A stretch of DNA of 38,913 nt from Hyphomonadaceae bacterium (GCA_030158285.1 JAOATF010000165.1:1-38913); one strand, 5' to 3'; shown: positions 24,859-32,556, numbered from the stretch's first letter. Program-made: numbers and translations. Notes: generated by a model from the sequence alone, not told the origin.

Positions 24859-25233
24859 ATGCCCAGCCGCAACACTGCCGCCTTGTGGTGCATTCTCGGC
24901 GTGATCTCCGGCCTCGGCATGGCCATCGCTGCCTGGCTCCTCATCGCCCCGACGCCCGGCCCGCCACCGACCATCCCCTTCCAGGACAAGATCTTCCATG
25001 TCCTCGCCTTCGGCTGCCTCACCGGCCCGGCGGTCCTCGTCCTGCCGCCGCGCTATCTCTGGTTCTGGCTGGCCCACATGGCCGCCCTCGGCGGCGGTAT
25101 CGAACTCGTCCAGGGCCGGATGGGGCAGGGCCGCACCGCCGATCCCCTGGATTTCCTAGCCGATCTCGTCGGCATCGGCCTCGCCGTCCTGATCGGTCGC
25201 TACATCCGCCGGATAGCCGTCTCTCGCGCCTGA
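24859..25233 (+). CDS. VanZ-like family membrane protein
   Basis: A 124-residue inner-membrane protein with four predicted helices near 8-30, 44-64, 68-84 and 96-118. It carries the VanZ-like pattern: DKIFHVLAFGCLTG (43-56), the GGIELVQ segment after the third helix, and DPLDFLADLVGIGLAVLIG near the end. VanZ itself confers low-level teicoplanin resistance, but most small members have no known role. The ATG follows GAGGAAGG. It is divergent from the acetyltransferase gene; two GANTC (CcrM-type) sites, GAGTC at 24796-24800 and 24809-24813, lie in the gap. It is followed by a hydrolase gene 62 bases on. Confidence 0.85.
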   Translation: MPSRNTAALWCILGVISGLGMAIAAWLLIAPTPGPPPTIPFQDKIFHVLAFGCLTGPAVLVLPPRYLWFWLAHMAALGGGIELVQGRMGQGRTADPLDFLADLVGIGLAVLIGRYIRRIAVSRA

Positions 25234-25295
25234 GCCCGTTGCCGTCAGCCATCTCCAGCCGCTAAACCGTGGGCAGGCCGTCCGGGGAGGCATCC

Positions 25296-26027
25296 ATGAT
25301 CATCTTCGTCCACGGCGTTCCCGATACGCCGGCGCTCTTGCAGCCGCTCATCGCCGCCCTCTGCCTCAAGCCGGGCGACTGGCAGGCCCCGGCGCTCCCC
25401 GGCTTCGGCTCACCGCTCCCCAAAGGCTTCCCCTGCACCAAGGACGCCTACACCGACTGGCTGATCCGCGAGATCGAACGGATAGGCCGCCCGGTCCACC
25501 TCGTCGGCCACGACTGGGGCGCGCTCCTCGTCCTCCGCGCCGCCAGCCTGCGCCCCGAACTGGTCTCCAGCTGGTGCGTCACCAATGCCGTGATCGACCC
25601 GCTCTATCGCGGCCACCAGACCGCCCGCATCTGGGCGACGCCGGTCATGGGCGAACTCTCCATGCTCGCCATCCGCAACTCGACCCGCATCGAGAAGGCG
25701 CTCATCGAAGGCGGCATGCCCGCCACGCTCGCGAAAACCGAAGTCCCCCACATCGACAAGACCATGCGCCAGTCGATCCTGAAGCTCTACCGCTCCGCTA
25801 ACGGCCTGCGCTTCGCCGGCCCATGGGTCGACGACCTCGCCAAACTCCCCAGGCGCGGCCAGCTCTTCTGGGGCGAGACAGATGCGTTCGTGCAGCTCGA
25901 CGTCGCCGAACGCTTCTCCCGCCAGCACGCCATCCCGCTGCACATCGAACGCGGTGCCGGCCACTGGGCCTGTCACGAGCGCGCGAGCCAGTTCGCCGAC
26001 GTCCTCCGCGCGCACTGGTCTCAGTAG
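25296..26027 (+). CDS. Alpha/beta hydrolase with Asp nucleophile (epoxide hydrolase/haloalkane dehalogenase-like)
   Basis: A 243-residue alpha/beta hydrolase. It has the oxyanion motif FVHGVPDT (4-11), and the nucleophile elbow reads GHDWGA with Asp73 rather than Ser, as in epoxide hydrolases and haloalkane dehalogenases. The acid is probably in FWGETDAFVQ and the base is His223 in GAGHWACHE. A helical cap lies around 95-190. The cap tyrosines of epoxide hydrolases cannot be placed with confidence, so the reaction remains open. The start ATG 25296 has GGGGAGG at 25284-25290; the frame is open 27 bases upstream but without a site. Same strand as the VanZ-like gene. Confidence 0.85.
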   Translation: MIIFVHGVPDTPALLQPLIAALCLKPGDWQAPALPGFGSPLPKGFPCTKDAYTDWLIREIERIGRPVHLVGHDWGALLVLRAASLRPELVSSWCVTNAVIDPLYRGHQTARIWATPVMGELSMLAIRNSTRIEKALIEGGMPATLAKTEVPHIDKTMRQSILKLYRSANGLRFAGPWVDDLAKLPRRGQLFWGETDAFVQLDVAERFSRQHAIPLHIERGAGHWACHERASQFADVLRAHWSQ

Positions 26028-26150
26028 CGCTCGAACGCTGATGTTCCAGTCATCCGGCGGGCAATCAGAAGGCGTTTTCGGGGCGAAAACCCCATCCGCG
26101 TGACCTTTGCGTGCGCAATGAAACCCGACCCGCATCCGCGCGTAGTTGAA

Positions 26151-26166
26151 TGGAACTTCGGTTCCA
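26151..26166 (+). other. UUCG tetraloop hairpin in the leader of the 75-residue gene
   Basis: TGGAAC (26151-26156), TTCG (26157-26160) and GTTCCA (26161-26166) form a perfect 6-bp stem closed by a UUCG tetraloop, a very stable RNA hairpin. It ends 19 bases before the ATG at 26185 and just before the AAAGG site at 26172-26176. There is no U-run, so it is not a terminator for the upstream gene. It may stabilise or control the short mRNA. Confidence 0.6.
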
Positions 26167-26184
26167 CAACGAAAGGTCCGGGTC

Positions 26185-26412
26185 ATGCGTTTCGAAGATG
26201 AAGTTGTCACGCTGCAGGCCCAGGTGGGCATCATTGCCGGACAAGTCGGCCGGATGATCCACGTGATCTCCGCCTACACCGAACGCGGCTTCAACACCGA
26301 AGCCGCCAAGGCGCGTCTCGCCGTTCTCGAGAACCTGATGTGGGCGCTGCACTCGCGTGAGGTCCAGCTGAAGGCGGGCTCATCGCCCAACGCCTCGCGC
26401 ATGCTGCACTGA
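26185..26412 (+). CDS. Small helical protein of unknown function (75 aa)
   Basis: I do not recognise this 75-residue protein. The sequence MRFEDEVVTLQAQVGIIAGQ begins a long amphipathic helix, with a second helix around NTEAAKARLAVLENLMWALHSREVQL, separated by HVISAYTERGFN; a helical hairpin is likely. There is no signal peptide or membrane segment. The start at 26185 is supported by AAAGG at 26172-26176. It stands alone between a hydrolase gene and the convergent hemB, which ends 7 bases after its stop. A stable hairpin in its leader supports a real, regulated gene. Confidence 0.7.
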   Translation: MRFEDEVVTLQAQVGIIAGQVGRMIHVISAYTERGFNTEAAKARLAVLENLMWALHSREVQLKAGSSPNASRMLH

Positions 26413-26419
26413 CCGCGGG

Positions 26420-27427
26420 CTACTTGCCCAGCAGCTGCGCCGCCCGTTCCGCAAAGTAGGTGATGACGCCGCTCGCGCCTGCGCGCTTGAACGCCGACAT
26501 CGTTTCGATGATCGCCTTGTCCTCGTCGAGCCAGCCCTGCGCTGCCGCCGCCTTGATCTGCGCGTACTCGCCCGAAATCTGGAATACCAGCGTCGGCACG
26601 CCGAACTCGGATGACACGCGCTGCACGATATCCAGATAAGGCAGGCCGGGTTTCACCATCACCATGTCCGCGCCTTCCTGGATGTCCATGGCGACTTCCC
26701 GCAGCGCTTCTTCGGTGTTCCCGAAATCCATCTGGTACGTCTTCTTGTCGCCCTTCAGCACAGACGCCGTGCCCACCGCATCGCGATACGGGCCATAGAA
26801 GGCCGACGCATACTTCGCGGCGTAGGACAGGATCATCACATTCTCGAACCCTTCCTCGTCCAGCGTCTCGCGGATCGCGCCGATGCGCCCGTCCATCATG
26901 TCCGACGGCGCCACGATGTCCGCACCCGCGCGCGCCTGCACCAGCGCCTGCTCGACCAGCATCTGCACGGTTTCATCGTTGAGGACGTAGCCCTCGTCAT
27001 CCAGTAGCCCGTCATGGCCATGGCTGGTGAACGGATCGAGCGCCACGTCGCACGCAATGCCCACTTCCGGCGCCGCCGCCTTCATCGCCTGGATCACGGT
27101 CGGGATCAGGCCATCGGCATTCAGCGCCTCGTCGCCGCCCTCGTTCTTCTTGTCGGCGTTGATGTGCGGGAAGATCGCGATCGCCGGAATGCCCAGCTCC
27201 CGCGCCCGCACCGCCGCCTTGGCCGCTTCATCGACATTCAGCCGGTCGACCCCCGGCATCGTCTTCACCGGCACGCGCGGCTCCTTGTCGTCATGCACGA
27301 GCATCCCCCAGACAATGTCGTCGGGGCTCGGCTTGCTCTCCCGCACCAGCCGCCGCGCCCAGTCATACTGGCGCACCCGCCGCATGCGGGTGGCAGGATA
27401 GACGCCGGTGATGATGGATTTCGACAT
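26420..27427 (-). CDS. hemB: Porphobilinogen synthase (delta-aminolevulinic acid dehydratase)
   Basis: HemB condenses two 5-aminolevulinate molecules to porphobilinogen in tetrapyrrole synthesis. The 335-residue protein has the two active-site lysines, Lys205 (SYAAKYAS) and Lys259 (MVKPGLPYLD). In the metal site region CDVALDPFTSHGHDG (126-140) the three zinc cysteines of the human enzyme are replaced by Ala129, Asp131 and Asp139, placing this in the magnesium/potassium-dependent group common in Alphaproteobacteria. Length is normal. The start ATG at 27427 is preceded by AGAGGAA on the coding strand. The gene is convergent with the 75-residue unknown and tandem with the upstream lipoprotein gene. 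Confidence 0.96.
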   Translation of the reverse strand: MSKSIITGVYPATRMRRVRQYDWARRLVRESKPSPDDIVWGMLVHDDKEPRVPVKTMPGVDRLNVDEAAKAAVRARELGIPAIAIFPHINADKKNEGGDEALNADGLIPTVIQAMKAAAPEVGIACDVALDPFTSHGHDGLLDDEGYVLNDETVQMLVEQALVQARAGADIVAPSDMMDGRIGAIRETLDEEGFENVMILSYAAKYASAFYGPYRDAVGTASVLKGDKKTYQMDFGNTEEALREVAMDIQEGADMVMVKPGLPYLDIVQRVSSEFGVPTLVFQISGEYAQIKAAAAQGWLDEDKAIIETMSAFKRAGASGVITYFAERAAQLLGK

Positions 27428-27505
27428 GGCAAGTTCCTCTGCTCGCTAGGTAGCGTCTGGGAGGGAACGTGTCACGCCCGCAGGGTCCAAAGGCGGCCGG
27501 GGCTG

Positions 27506-27880
27506 CTATCGCTGCCAATGAACATTTGAAATGGCGCCATCGCATTTTGCAATATTCATCGCCAACCCGCCGCCGCCATAGGGCGTTATGAAAACATCAG
27601 GGTCGGAGGTCGGCACAAGGAATTCCGGTGGCCCCTGAAAGGCGACCCAATGATCGCCATCGTCCTCGACATACAGCCTGAACTCGGCGGGAGGCTCCAA
27701 CTGGCCGTTTCGCGCGATCATTGCGTTGGCGATGGCGCGTGCGGTCTCTTCGTCCGCAACGTGAGGACCATCGAGGAATCCATCGACATGCGCGCAAGTG
27801 GACGTGGCCGGGGTCAGAACCTGACATCCCGTCACGGCGGTACAACACGCCAGCAAGGCAGAAACAGTTCTGGTGCGCAT
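27506..27880 (-). CDS. Small lipoprotein resembling NTF2-fold immunity proteins
   Basis: A 124-residue lipoprotein: the signal peptide ends in VTGC with Cys19 in a good lipobox. The mature part has a helix DEETARAIANAMIARNGQLEP, strands FRLYVEDDGDHWVAFQG, then GGGGLAMNIAKCDGAISNVHWQR. This order (helix, D-x-W-x-V/A strand, GG...I.K.DG.I..V...R ending) resembles the NTF2-like immunity family PF15631 as I remember it; the match is by eye. No toxin gene lies beside it. The start at 27880 is chosen for the lipoprotein signal and a GGGGGAG just upstream. Both flanking genes are on the same strand. Confidence 0.68.
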   Translation of the reverse strand: MRTRTVSALLACCTAVTGCQVLTPATSTCAHVDGFLDGPHVADEETARAIANAMIARNGQLEPPAEFRLYVEDDGDHWVAFQGPPEFLVPTSDPDVFITPYGGGGLAMNIAKCDGAISNVHWQR

Positions 27881-27949
27881 GGCTCCCCCCCGGATGGCGG
27901 ATACCAATAGACGTTCGCACGAGCCAAGCCAGTCGTTCAGCCTGCGCCC

Positions 27950-28510
27950 CTACCGCCCCCGCTTCACCGTCCGCTGCATGAAGCAGCGCAGCCGCACGTC
28001 CATCGTGGTGCGCTGCAGCTCGCGGATGTCCGACTGCCAGTCCTGCAGCCGCCACACCGGCACTTCGCGGAAGCCCAGCTTGCGATAGAACGGCCCGTTC
28101 CACGCCACCTTGCGGAAGGTCGACAGCGAGATGCGCTTGTGCGAGCGCGCCTCCGCTTCCTGCAGGCACCGCCGCACCAGCCGCGTGCCCAGCCCTTTCC
28201 GCCCATGCCGGGGCAGGACGGACAGCTGGTCGAGATAGAGGTCCGGCCCCCGGTCTGAACACAGGGCAAACCCTACCACTTCGTCCCGGTCATCCACCGC
28301 CACCCAGATCAGACCCTCGCCGAATCCCTGGCGCAGGCGATCCTCGGGAATCGGCTGGGTCGGTTCACCCAGTGGCCCGAAGTCGATCAGCCCCGTTCCC
28401 CGGAAGAGGGAAGCCGACGCAAGATCAATGTTCTGCAGTTCGCCGATCTCGTTGCCGCGCGCCGGGCGTACCCGGTAAGCGGGCGCTGGATCGTCGATAA
28501 GGGTCGCCAT
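27950..28510 (-). CDS. GNAT-family N-acetyltransferase
   Basis: A 186-residue acetyltransferase with the GNAT core: VVGFALCSDRGPDLYLDQLSVLP then RHGRKGLGTRLVRRCLQEA containing the R/Q-x-x-G-x-G/A acetyl-CoA loop (GRKGLG), and LSTFRKVAWNGPFYRKLGFREVPV with the usual N-x-x-F/A-x-x-x-x-x-x-G-F block. A basic C-terminal extension (about 155-186) follows. The start at 28510 (MATLIDD) is the first ATG giving a sensible N-terminus; no ribosome-binding site precedes it, so the message may be leaderless or the start may be wrong. Divergent from the acyl-CoA dehydrogenase gene. Substrate unknown. Confidence 0.82.
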   Translation of the reverse strand: MATLIDDPAPAYRVRPARGNEIGELQNIDLASASLFRGTGLIDFGPLGEPTQPIPEDRLRQGFGEGLIWVAVDDRDEVVGFALCSDRGPDLYLDQLSVLPRHGRKGLGTRLVRRCLQEAEARSHKRISLSTFRKVAWNGPFYRKLGFREVPVWRLQDWQSDIRELQRTTMDVRLRCFMQRTVKRGR

Positions 28511-28605
28511 GGGAGGGGCCGGCCTGTTTAGGGTCTTGTTGGCAGTGGAGTACGCATGGAACGCCGCGTATGAATAGCGTGTGAACCTGACGCGGAACAG
28601 ACGGC

Positions 28606-29742
28606 ATGACAGCTCTGACACCTGAACAGATTTTGATTCGACAGACCGCAGCCGATTTTGCTGCGGAAAAGCTGCGTCCCCACGCGGCCGAGTGGGATGA
28701 GAAGAAACACTTTCCTGTGGACGTGATCCGCGAGGCGGCCAGCCTGGGCTTTGCCGGGCTCTACGTTAACGAAGATGTCGGCGGCTCCGCCCTCTCTCGT
28801 TTCGACGCCGTACTGGTTTTCGAGCAATTGTCGCAGGGCTGCATTTCGACCGCCGCGTTCATTTCCATCCACAACATGTGCTCGTGGATGATCGACCGAT
28901 TCGGGTCGGACGAGTTGCGCCAGGAATGGCTGCCCCAGCTCACCTCGATGGAGCTGATCGCCTCCTACTGCCTCACCGAACCCGGCGCCGGCTCGGACGC
29001 GGGCAGCCTCAAGACCAAAGCGACCAAGGATGGCGACGACTACATCCTCAACGGCTCCAAACAGTTTATCTCCGGCGCCGGCACAAGCGACGTCTACGTC
29101 GTCATGGCCCGCACCGGGCAGGATGGCCCCAAGGGCGTCTCCGCCTTCATCGTGCGCAAGGGCGACAAGGGTGTCTCCTTCGGCGCCAACGAGAAGAAGA
29201 TGGGCTGGAATTCCCAGCCGACGCGCCAGGTGATCTTCGAGGACGTCCGCATTCCCGCCAGCCGTCGCATCGGCGCCGAGGGCGATGGCTTCCGCTTCGC
29301 CATGGCCGGCCTCGACGGCGGCCGCCTCAACATCGCCGCGTGCTCGCTCGGCGGCATGCAGGATGCGCTCAACCGCGCGCTCGACTACGTGAAGCAGCGG
29401 AAGCAGTTCGGCCAGGCCATCGCCGACTTTCAGGCGACGCAGTTCAAGCTCGCCGACATGGAAACCGAAACGCAGGCCGCCCGCGTGATGCTCTACAACG
29501 CCGCGCAGGAGCTTGATGCGAAAACGCCTATGGCCACCCGCTGGTGCGCCATGGCCAAGCGCTTCGTCACCGACACCGGCTTCAAGGTCGCCAACGACGC
29601 CCTGCAACTCCACGGCGGCTACGGCTACCTCGCCGACTACGGCGTCGAACGCATCGTCCGCGACCTCCGCGTCCACCAGATCCTCGAAGGCACCAACGAG
29701 GTCATGCGTGTGATCGTGAGCCGGGACATGCTGCGGCAATAG
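28606..29742 (+). CDS. Acyl-CoA dehydrogenase, isobutyryl-CoA dehydrogenase-like
   Basis: A 378-residue FAD enzyme. Typical blocks are YCLTEPGAGSDAGSLKTKA, GWNSQPTRQVIFEDVRIP, RKQFGQAIADFQATQFKLADM and LQLHGGYGYLADYGVERIVRD. The ending RVHQILEGTNEVMRVIVSRDML is very close in pattern to human ACAD8 (isobutyryl-CoA dehydrogenase), with catalytic base Glu361 in ILEGTNE. ACAD8 converts isobutyryl-CoA to methacrylyl-CoA in valine breakdown. The 3-hydroxyisobutyryl-CoA hydrolase gene 1.7 kb downstream on the same strand supports this pathway. A short-chain dehydrogenase of another specificity cannot be excluded. Length is normal. Confidence 0.92.
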   Translation: MTALTPEQILIRQTAADFAAEKLRPHAAEWDEKKHFPVDVIREAASLGFAGLYVNEDVGGSALSRFDAVLVFEQLSQGCISTAAFISIHNMCSWMIDRFGSDELRQEWLPQLTSMELIASYCLTEPGAGSDAGSLKTKATKDGDDYILNGSKQFISGAGTSDVYVVMARTGQDGPKGVSAFIVRKGDKGVSFGANEKKMGWNSQPTRQVIFEDVRIPASRRIGAEGDGFRFAMAGLDGGRLNIAACSLGGMQDALNRALDYVKQRKQFGQAIADFQATQFKLADMETETQAARVMLYNAAQELDAKTPMATRWCAMAKRFVTDTGFKVANDALQLHGGYGYLADYGVERIVRDLRVHQILEGTNEVMRVIVSRDMLRQ

Positions 29743-29774
29743 GGCGAGGCTATTGTCGCGACTCCCAACTGGTC

Positions 29775-29885
29775 ATTCTCGGGTAAGCGGAGCGCATCCC
29801 GAGAATCTCGGTTGCTGGCCTCAGCGGGATTGCCAGCCAGTCCCATCGACGTGACAACCGAGATGCCCGGGACAAGCCCTGGCAT
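29775..29885. repeat. Two REP-like palindromes in the gap after the acyl-CoA dehydrogenase gene
   Basis: The first palindrome pairs ATTCTCGGG (29775-29783) with CCCGAGAAT (29798-29806) around a 14-base loop. The second pairs ATGCCCGGG (29863-29871) with CCCTGGCAT (29877-29885) around a 5-base loop with one mismatch. Both resemble the kinds of short palindromes scattered through alphaproteobacterial intergenic space. They fill most of the 161-base gap before the lipoprotein gene at 29904; no promoter is obvious among them. Confidence 0.6.
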
Positions 29886-29903
29886 GACCATCATGAGGGC
29901 GCC

Positions 29904-30344
29904 ATGCTCAAATCATTCGCCTCAATATCGCTCCTCGCACTCTCCGCCTGCGCGTCCGCCCCTGAATCCGTCCCCACCGGCCCGCCCGACATCACGCTCA
30001 CCCCCGGTCTTCCAGCGCCACCCCACGCAAACCTCTACGCCGGCTGCATCGCGCAGGCGAACGCCACCGGCGCGATCAATCGCGAACGCGACGGCGGCAC
30101 GCTGCGCTTCACCTGCGCCGGTGATCTCGCGAAGCAGTTCTTTGATGCCCTCGGCCCGTGGAGCGCGAAGATCGGATCGGAAATCGTCGCCGACGGCCGC
30201 ACCTACCGGTTCAGCAAGAAGCTCATCAAGGACAGCTACGGCGTCGACTACTGCGTGGTCGATGCCGGCGCCCACACCTGCATCGTCATCCTCGCCGTCG
30301 GTCCCTTCATCGAGGAACCGGACTATCGCCCTGGTGCGCACTGA
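29904..30344 (+). CDS. Hypothetical lipoprotein
   Basis: I do not recognise this 146-residue protein. The N-terminus MLKSFASISLLALSAC is a lipoprotein signal with lipobox LSAC and Cys16. A proline-rich linker (18-42) leads to a small domain containing YAGCIAQANATGAINRE, TLRFTCAGDLAKQFFDALGPW and DYCVVDAGAHTCIVILAVGPF; the five or so mature-domain cysteines could form disulfides in the periplasm. It follows a pair of palindromic repeats and precedes, 36 bases on, a gene for a sulfotransferase-like protein. Confidence 0.72.
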   Translation: MLKSFASISLLALSACASAPESVPTGPPDITLTPGLPAPPHANLYAGCIAQANATGAINRERDGGTLRFTCAGDLAKQFFDALGPWSAKIGSEIVADGRTYRFSKKLIKDSYGVDYCVVDAGAHTCIVILAVGPFIEEPDYRPGAH

Positions 30345-30380
30345 CCGTATGATTGCGCCACGCCGCACGAGGAAGACGAC

Positions 30381-31265
30381 GTGACCAACGCGGTCATCAT
30401 CTATACCGGCAATGTCTGCTCCACGCCGATGATCTCATACGCTGGCCTCACCGGCAGCGTATTCGTGCCTTTTCGCGAGGAGTTTGATGTCTACCGTTTG
30501 AGCCAGTTCATCCCGGACCCTGCACAGCACGGGGCTGAACTCGCGCGGACCTTGTCTGCTTTCTACGAGCGGCGCTGCGCCGGGGTGTTTGATCACCCGG
30601 ACTTCAAGCGTTTCCCGAAATGGAAAGACATACCTCCCGAGTCTGTCACGCCTCGCACCCTGTTCAAGTGGCGACCGCTTCTGCCGGCCGCGCAGGACAG
30701 CGATCGTGTCGCGGCGGTTTTCGAAAGCCGGGACGTTCAGCCGCTTGCGCTGGTCCGCCGCTCGATCGTCGAGCAGGTGCTCAAGATGTTCATGACGCAG
30801 AAGACCTATGGTACGTCGCATCGTCAGGTTGCGGCGGGAGGCATGTCACAAGACGGCTACGCCAACTATATTGCCGGGCAGCGTGACATACGTATCGCGA
30901 TATCCGCCGACGACATCGCGCTTTTACGTCAGCATGCCGAGACCTTTCTCTTGCGCACGCGGCTGTTGGGCAAGTTCGCCCAATACTACTTCCCCCATGC
31001 CGGGGCTCTCCGCGTCGTCATCTCGGAAGACCTCTTCAGGCCCGCGCTGGATCGTTCAAGATTCAACGTCGTTCTTGCGGATCTTCTGGGCCAGGTTCGC
31101 CCTCTCGATTCAGAAAGCGAACCAAATATCCGCAAGGGCGGGTTGGATGTCTCGCACTGCATAAACCTCGAGGACGTGCTCGCCGACGAAGCCCTCAAGG
31201 AGACGGAAGCGAAATACCAGATGGTGATCGGTGAATTGGGCGCGATCCGCCGGTTCGACCTTTGA
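30381..31265 (+). CDS. Putative sulfotransferase-fold protein, lower GC than neighbours
   Basis: A 294-residue protein with no confident family. The N-terminal AVIIYTGNVCSTPMISYAG (4-22) looks like a degenerate 5'-phosphosulfate loop of bacterial sulfotransferases (usual pattern R-S-G-S/T-T), and LALVRRSIVEQVLKMF (122-137) looks like the 3'-phosphate binding R...S helix. The start is a GTG at 30381 with GAGGAAG at 30369-30375. Two sampled 60-base stretches are 55-58 % GC against about 75 % in the neighbouring dehydrogenase, and codon choice looks more mixed, suggesting acquisition. It sits between two valine-catabolism genes. If it is a sulfotransferase, the donor would be PAPS; the acceptor is unknown. 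Confidence 0.6.
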   Translation: MTNAVIIYTGNVCSTPMISYAGLTGSVFVPFREEFDVYRLSQFIPDPAQHGAELARTLSAFYERRCAGVFDHPDFKRFPKWKDIPPESVTPRTLFKWRPLLPAAQDSDRVAAVFESRDVQPLALVRRSIVEQVLKMFMTQKTYGTSHRQVAAGGMSQDGYANYIAGQRDIRIAISADDIALLRQHAETFLLRTRLLGKFAQYYFPHAGALRVVISEDLFRPALDRSRFNVVLADLLGQVRPLDSESEPNIRKGGLDVSHCINLEDVLADEALKETEAKYQMVIGELGAIRRFDL

Positions 31266-31412
31266 CGCTTCGACTTGCGGCATCCGCCCCTTCTGATCCT
31301 GGACACCCAGCTGCCGCGCCGCCGTCCTGCGCCGCAGACACAGGGATCGGCTGATTCCGTGACAGTTGGGATTCGATCAGGCAGTGGTAAGAGAACTGCC
31401 GGAGACAGCATC

Positions 31413-32441
31413 ATGGCCGAAGTCATCATCCACCGTCAGGGCGTCGCCGGGCGCATCACGCTCAACCGGCCGCAGGCGCTTCATGCGCTCAACGAGGAAA
31501 TGTGCCTCGCCATGGATGCCGCGCTGAAGGCGTGGGAGGACGATCCCGAGATCGAACTCGTGGTCGTCGATCACGCCGATGGCACGCGCGGCTTCTGCGC
31601 CGGCGGCGACATCCGCATGCTGGCCGAAAGCGGCGCGGCCGATGGCTCCGCCGCGCAGGCCTTCTTTCGCGCCGAATACCGCCTCAACACCCGCATCAAG
31701 AACTACCCCAAGCCCTACATCGCCTTCATGGATGGCGTGACGATGGGCGGCGGCGTCGGCATCAGCGTCCACGGCTCGCATCGTGTCGCCACCGAGCGCA
31801 CGACCTTCGCCATGCCCGAAACCGGCATTGGCCTCTTCCCTGATGTTGGCGGCGGCTGGTTCCTGCCGCGCCTCGGCCCGCCGCTCGGCATGTGGCTCGC
31901 GCTGACGGGTGAACGCCTGAAGGGCGGCGATGTCTGCGCCGCCGGCGTCGCCACACACTTTGCTGAATCCGGCGTGGTGGAAGCCGTCAAAATCTCCGTC
32001 TGTGAAGGCCAGCTCGACCTGCTCGAAGCCATGGACTGGGACGAGGACGGGGCGTTCGAGAAACACCGCGACGTCATCGACCGCTGCTTCTGGAAGCCCA
32101 CGGTGGAGGAAACCGTCTTCGCGCTGGAGGCCGAACCCGGCGAGTGGGCGAAAAAACAGCTCGACACGCTCAAGACCAAGAGCCCGCAGACCCTGAAGGT
32201 TGCGCATCGCCAGCTCGCGCTCGGCCTGCAGATGAAGTCCTTTGAGGACAATATGCGGATGGAATTCCGCATTGGCTGCCGGCAGGTCCATAGCCACGAT
32301 TTCCAGGAAGGCGTCCGCGCCGTGATCGTCGACAAGGACAACGCCCCCAAATGGGATCCGCCGACGCTCGCCGGCGTCACCCACCGCACCCTCGATGAAA
32401 TCTTTGCCCCGCTCGGCGATGGCGAACTGACGTTCGATTGA
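31413..32441 (+). CDS. 3-hydroxyisobutyryl-CoA hydrolase (enoyl-CoA hydratase/isomerase family)
   Basis: A 342-residue crotonase-fold enzyme. GFCAGGDIRML forms the first oxyanion motif and MDGVTMGGGVGISVHGSHRVATERTTFAMPETGIGLFPDVGGGWFLPRL (read in pieces) matches the HIBCH signature, which separates it from ordinary hydratases, together with LTGERLKGGDVCAAGVATHF. A C-terminal extension with RMEFRIGCRQ typical of HIBCH follows. It hydrolyses 3-hydroxyisobutyryl-CoA in valine breakdown, two steps after isobutyryl-CoA dehydrogenase (28606-29742). The start ATG 31413 has GGAGA at 31401-31405; the frame is open further upstream without a site. Length agrees with the family. Confidence 0.92.
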   Translation: MAEVIIHRQGVAGRITLNRPQALHALNEEMCLAMDAALKAWEDDPEIELVVVDHADGTRGFCAGGDIRMLAESGAADGSAAQAFFRAEYRLNTRIKNYPKPYIAFMDGVTMGGGVGISVHGSHRVATERTTFAMPETGIGLFPDVGGGWFLPRLGPPLGMWLALTGERLKGGDVCAAGVATHFAESGVVEAVKISVCEGQLDLLEAMDWDEDGAFEKHRDVIDRCFWKPTVEETVFALEAEPGEWAKKQLDTLKTKSPQTLKVAHRQLALGLQMKSFEDNMRMEFRIGCRQVHSHDFQEGVRAVIVDKDNAPKWDPPTLAGVTHRTLDEIFAPLGDGELTFD

Positions 32442-32457
32442 GCGCCGCTACGCGGCG

Positions 32458-32551
32458 AGGGGAGTAGGGAATGGGCAGTAGGGAGTAGGGGGAGGCGAAT
32501 GGGCGGTCGGGGTGTCCCCCTACTGCCCACTGCCTATTCCCTACTCCCCCT
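32458..32551. repeat. Long inverted repeat between convergent genes
   Basis: The left arm (32458-32493, 36 bases) is almost the reverse complement of the right arm (32515-32551, 37 bases); by my alignment about 33 of 37 positions match, with one single-base indel. Each arm is built from repeated GGGNAGTAGG-type units. The loop is 21 bases. It fills the gap between the convergent HIBCH and MFS genes (stops at 32441 and 32557). It may act as a bidirectional terminator or be a dispersed palindromic element; there is no open reading frame. Confidence 0.85.
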
Positions 32552-32556
32552 CAACT

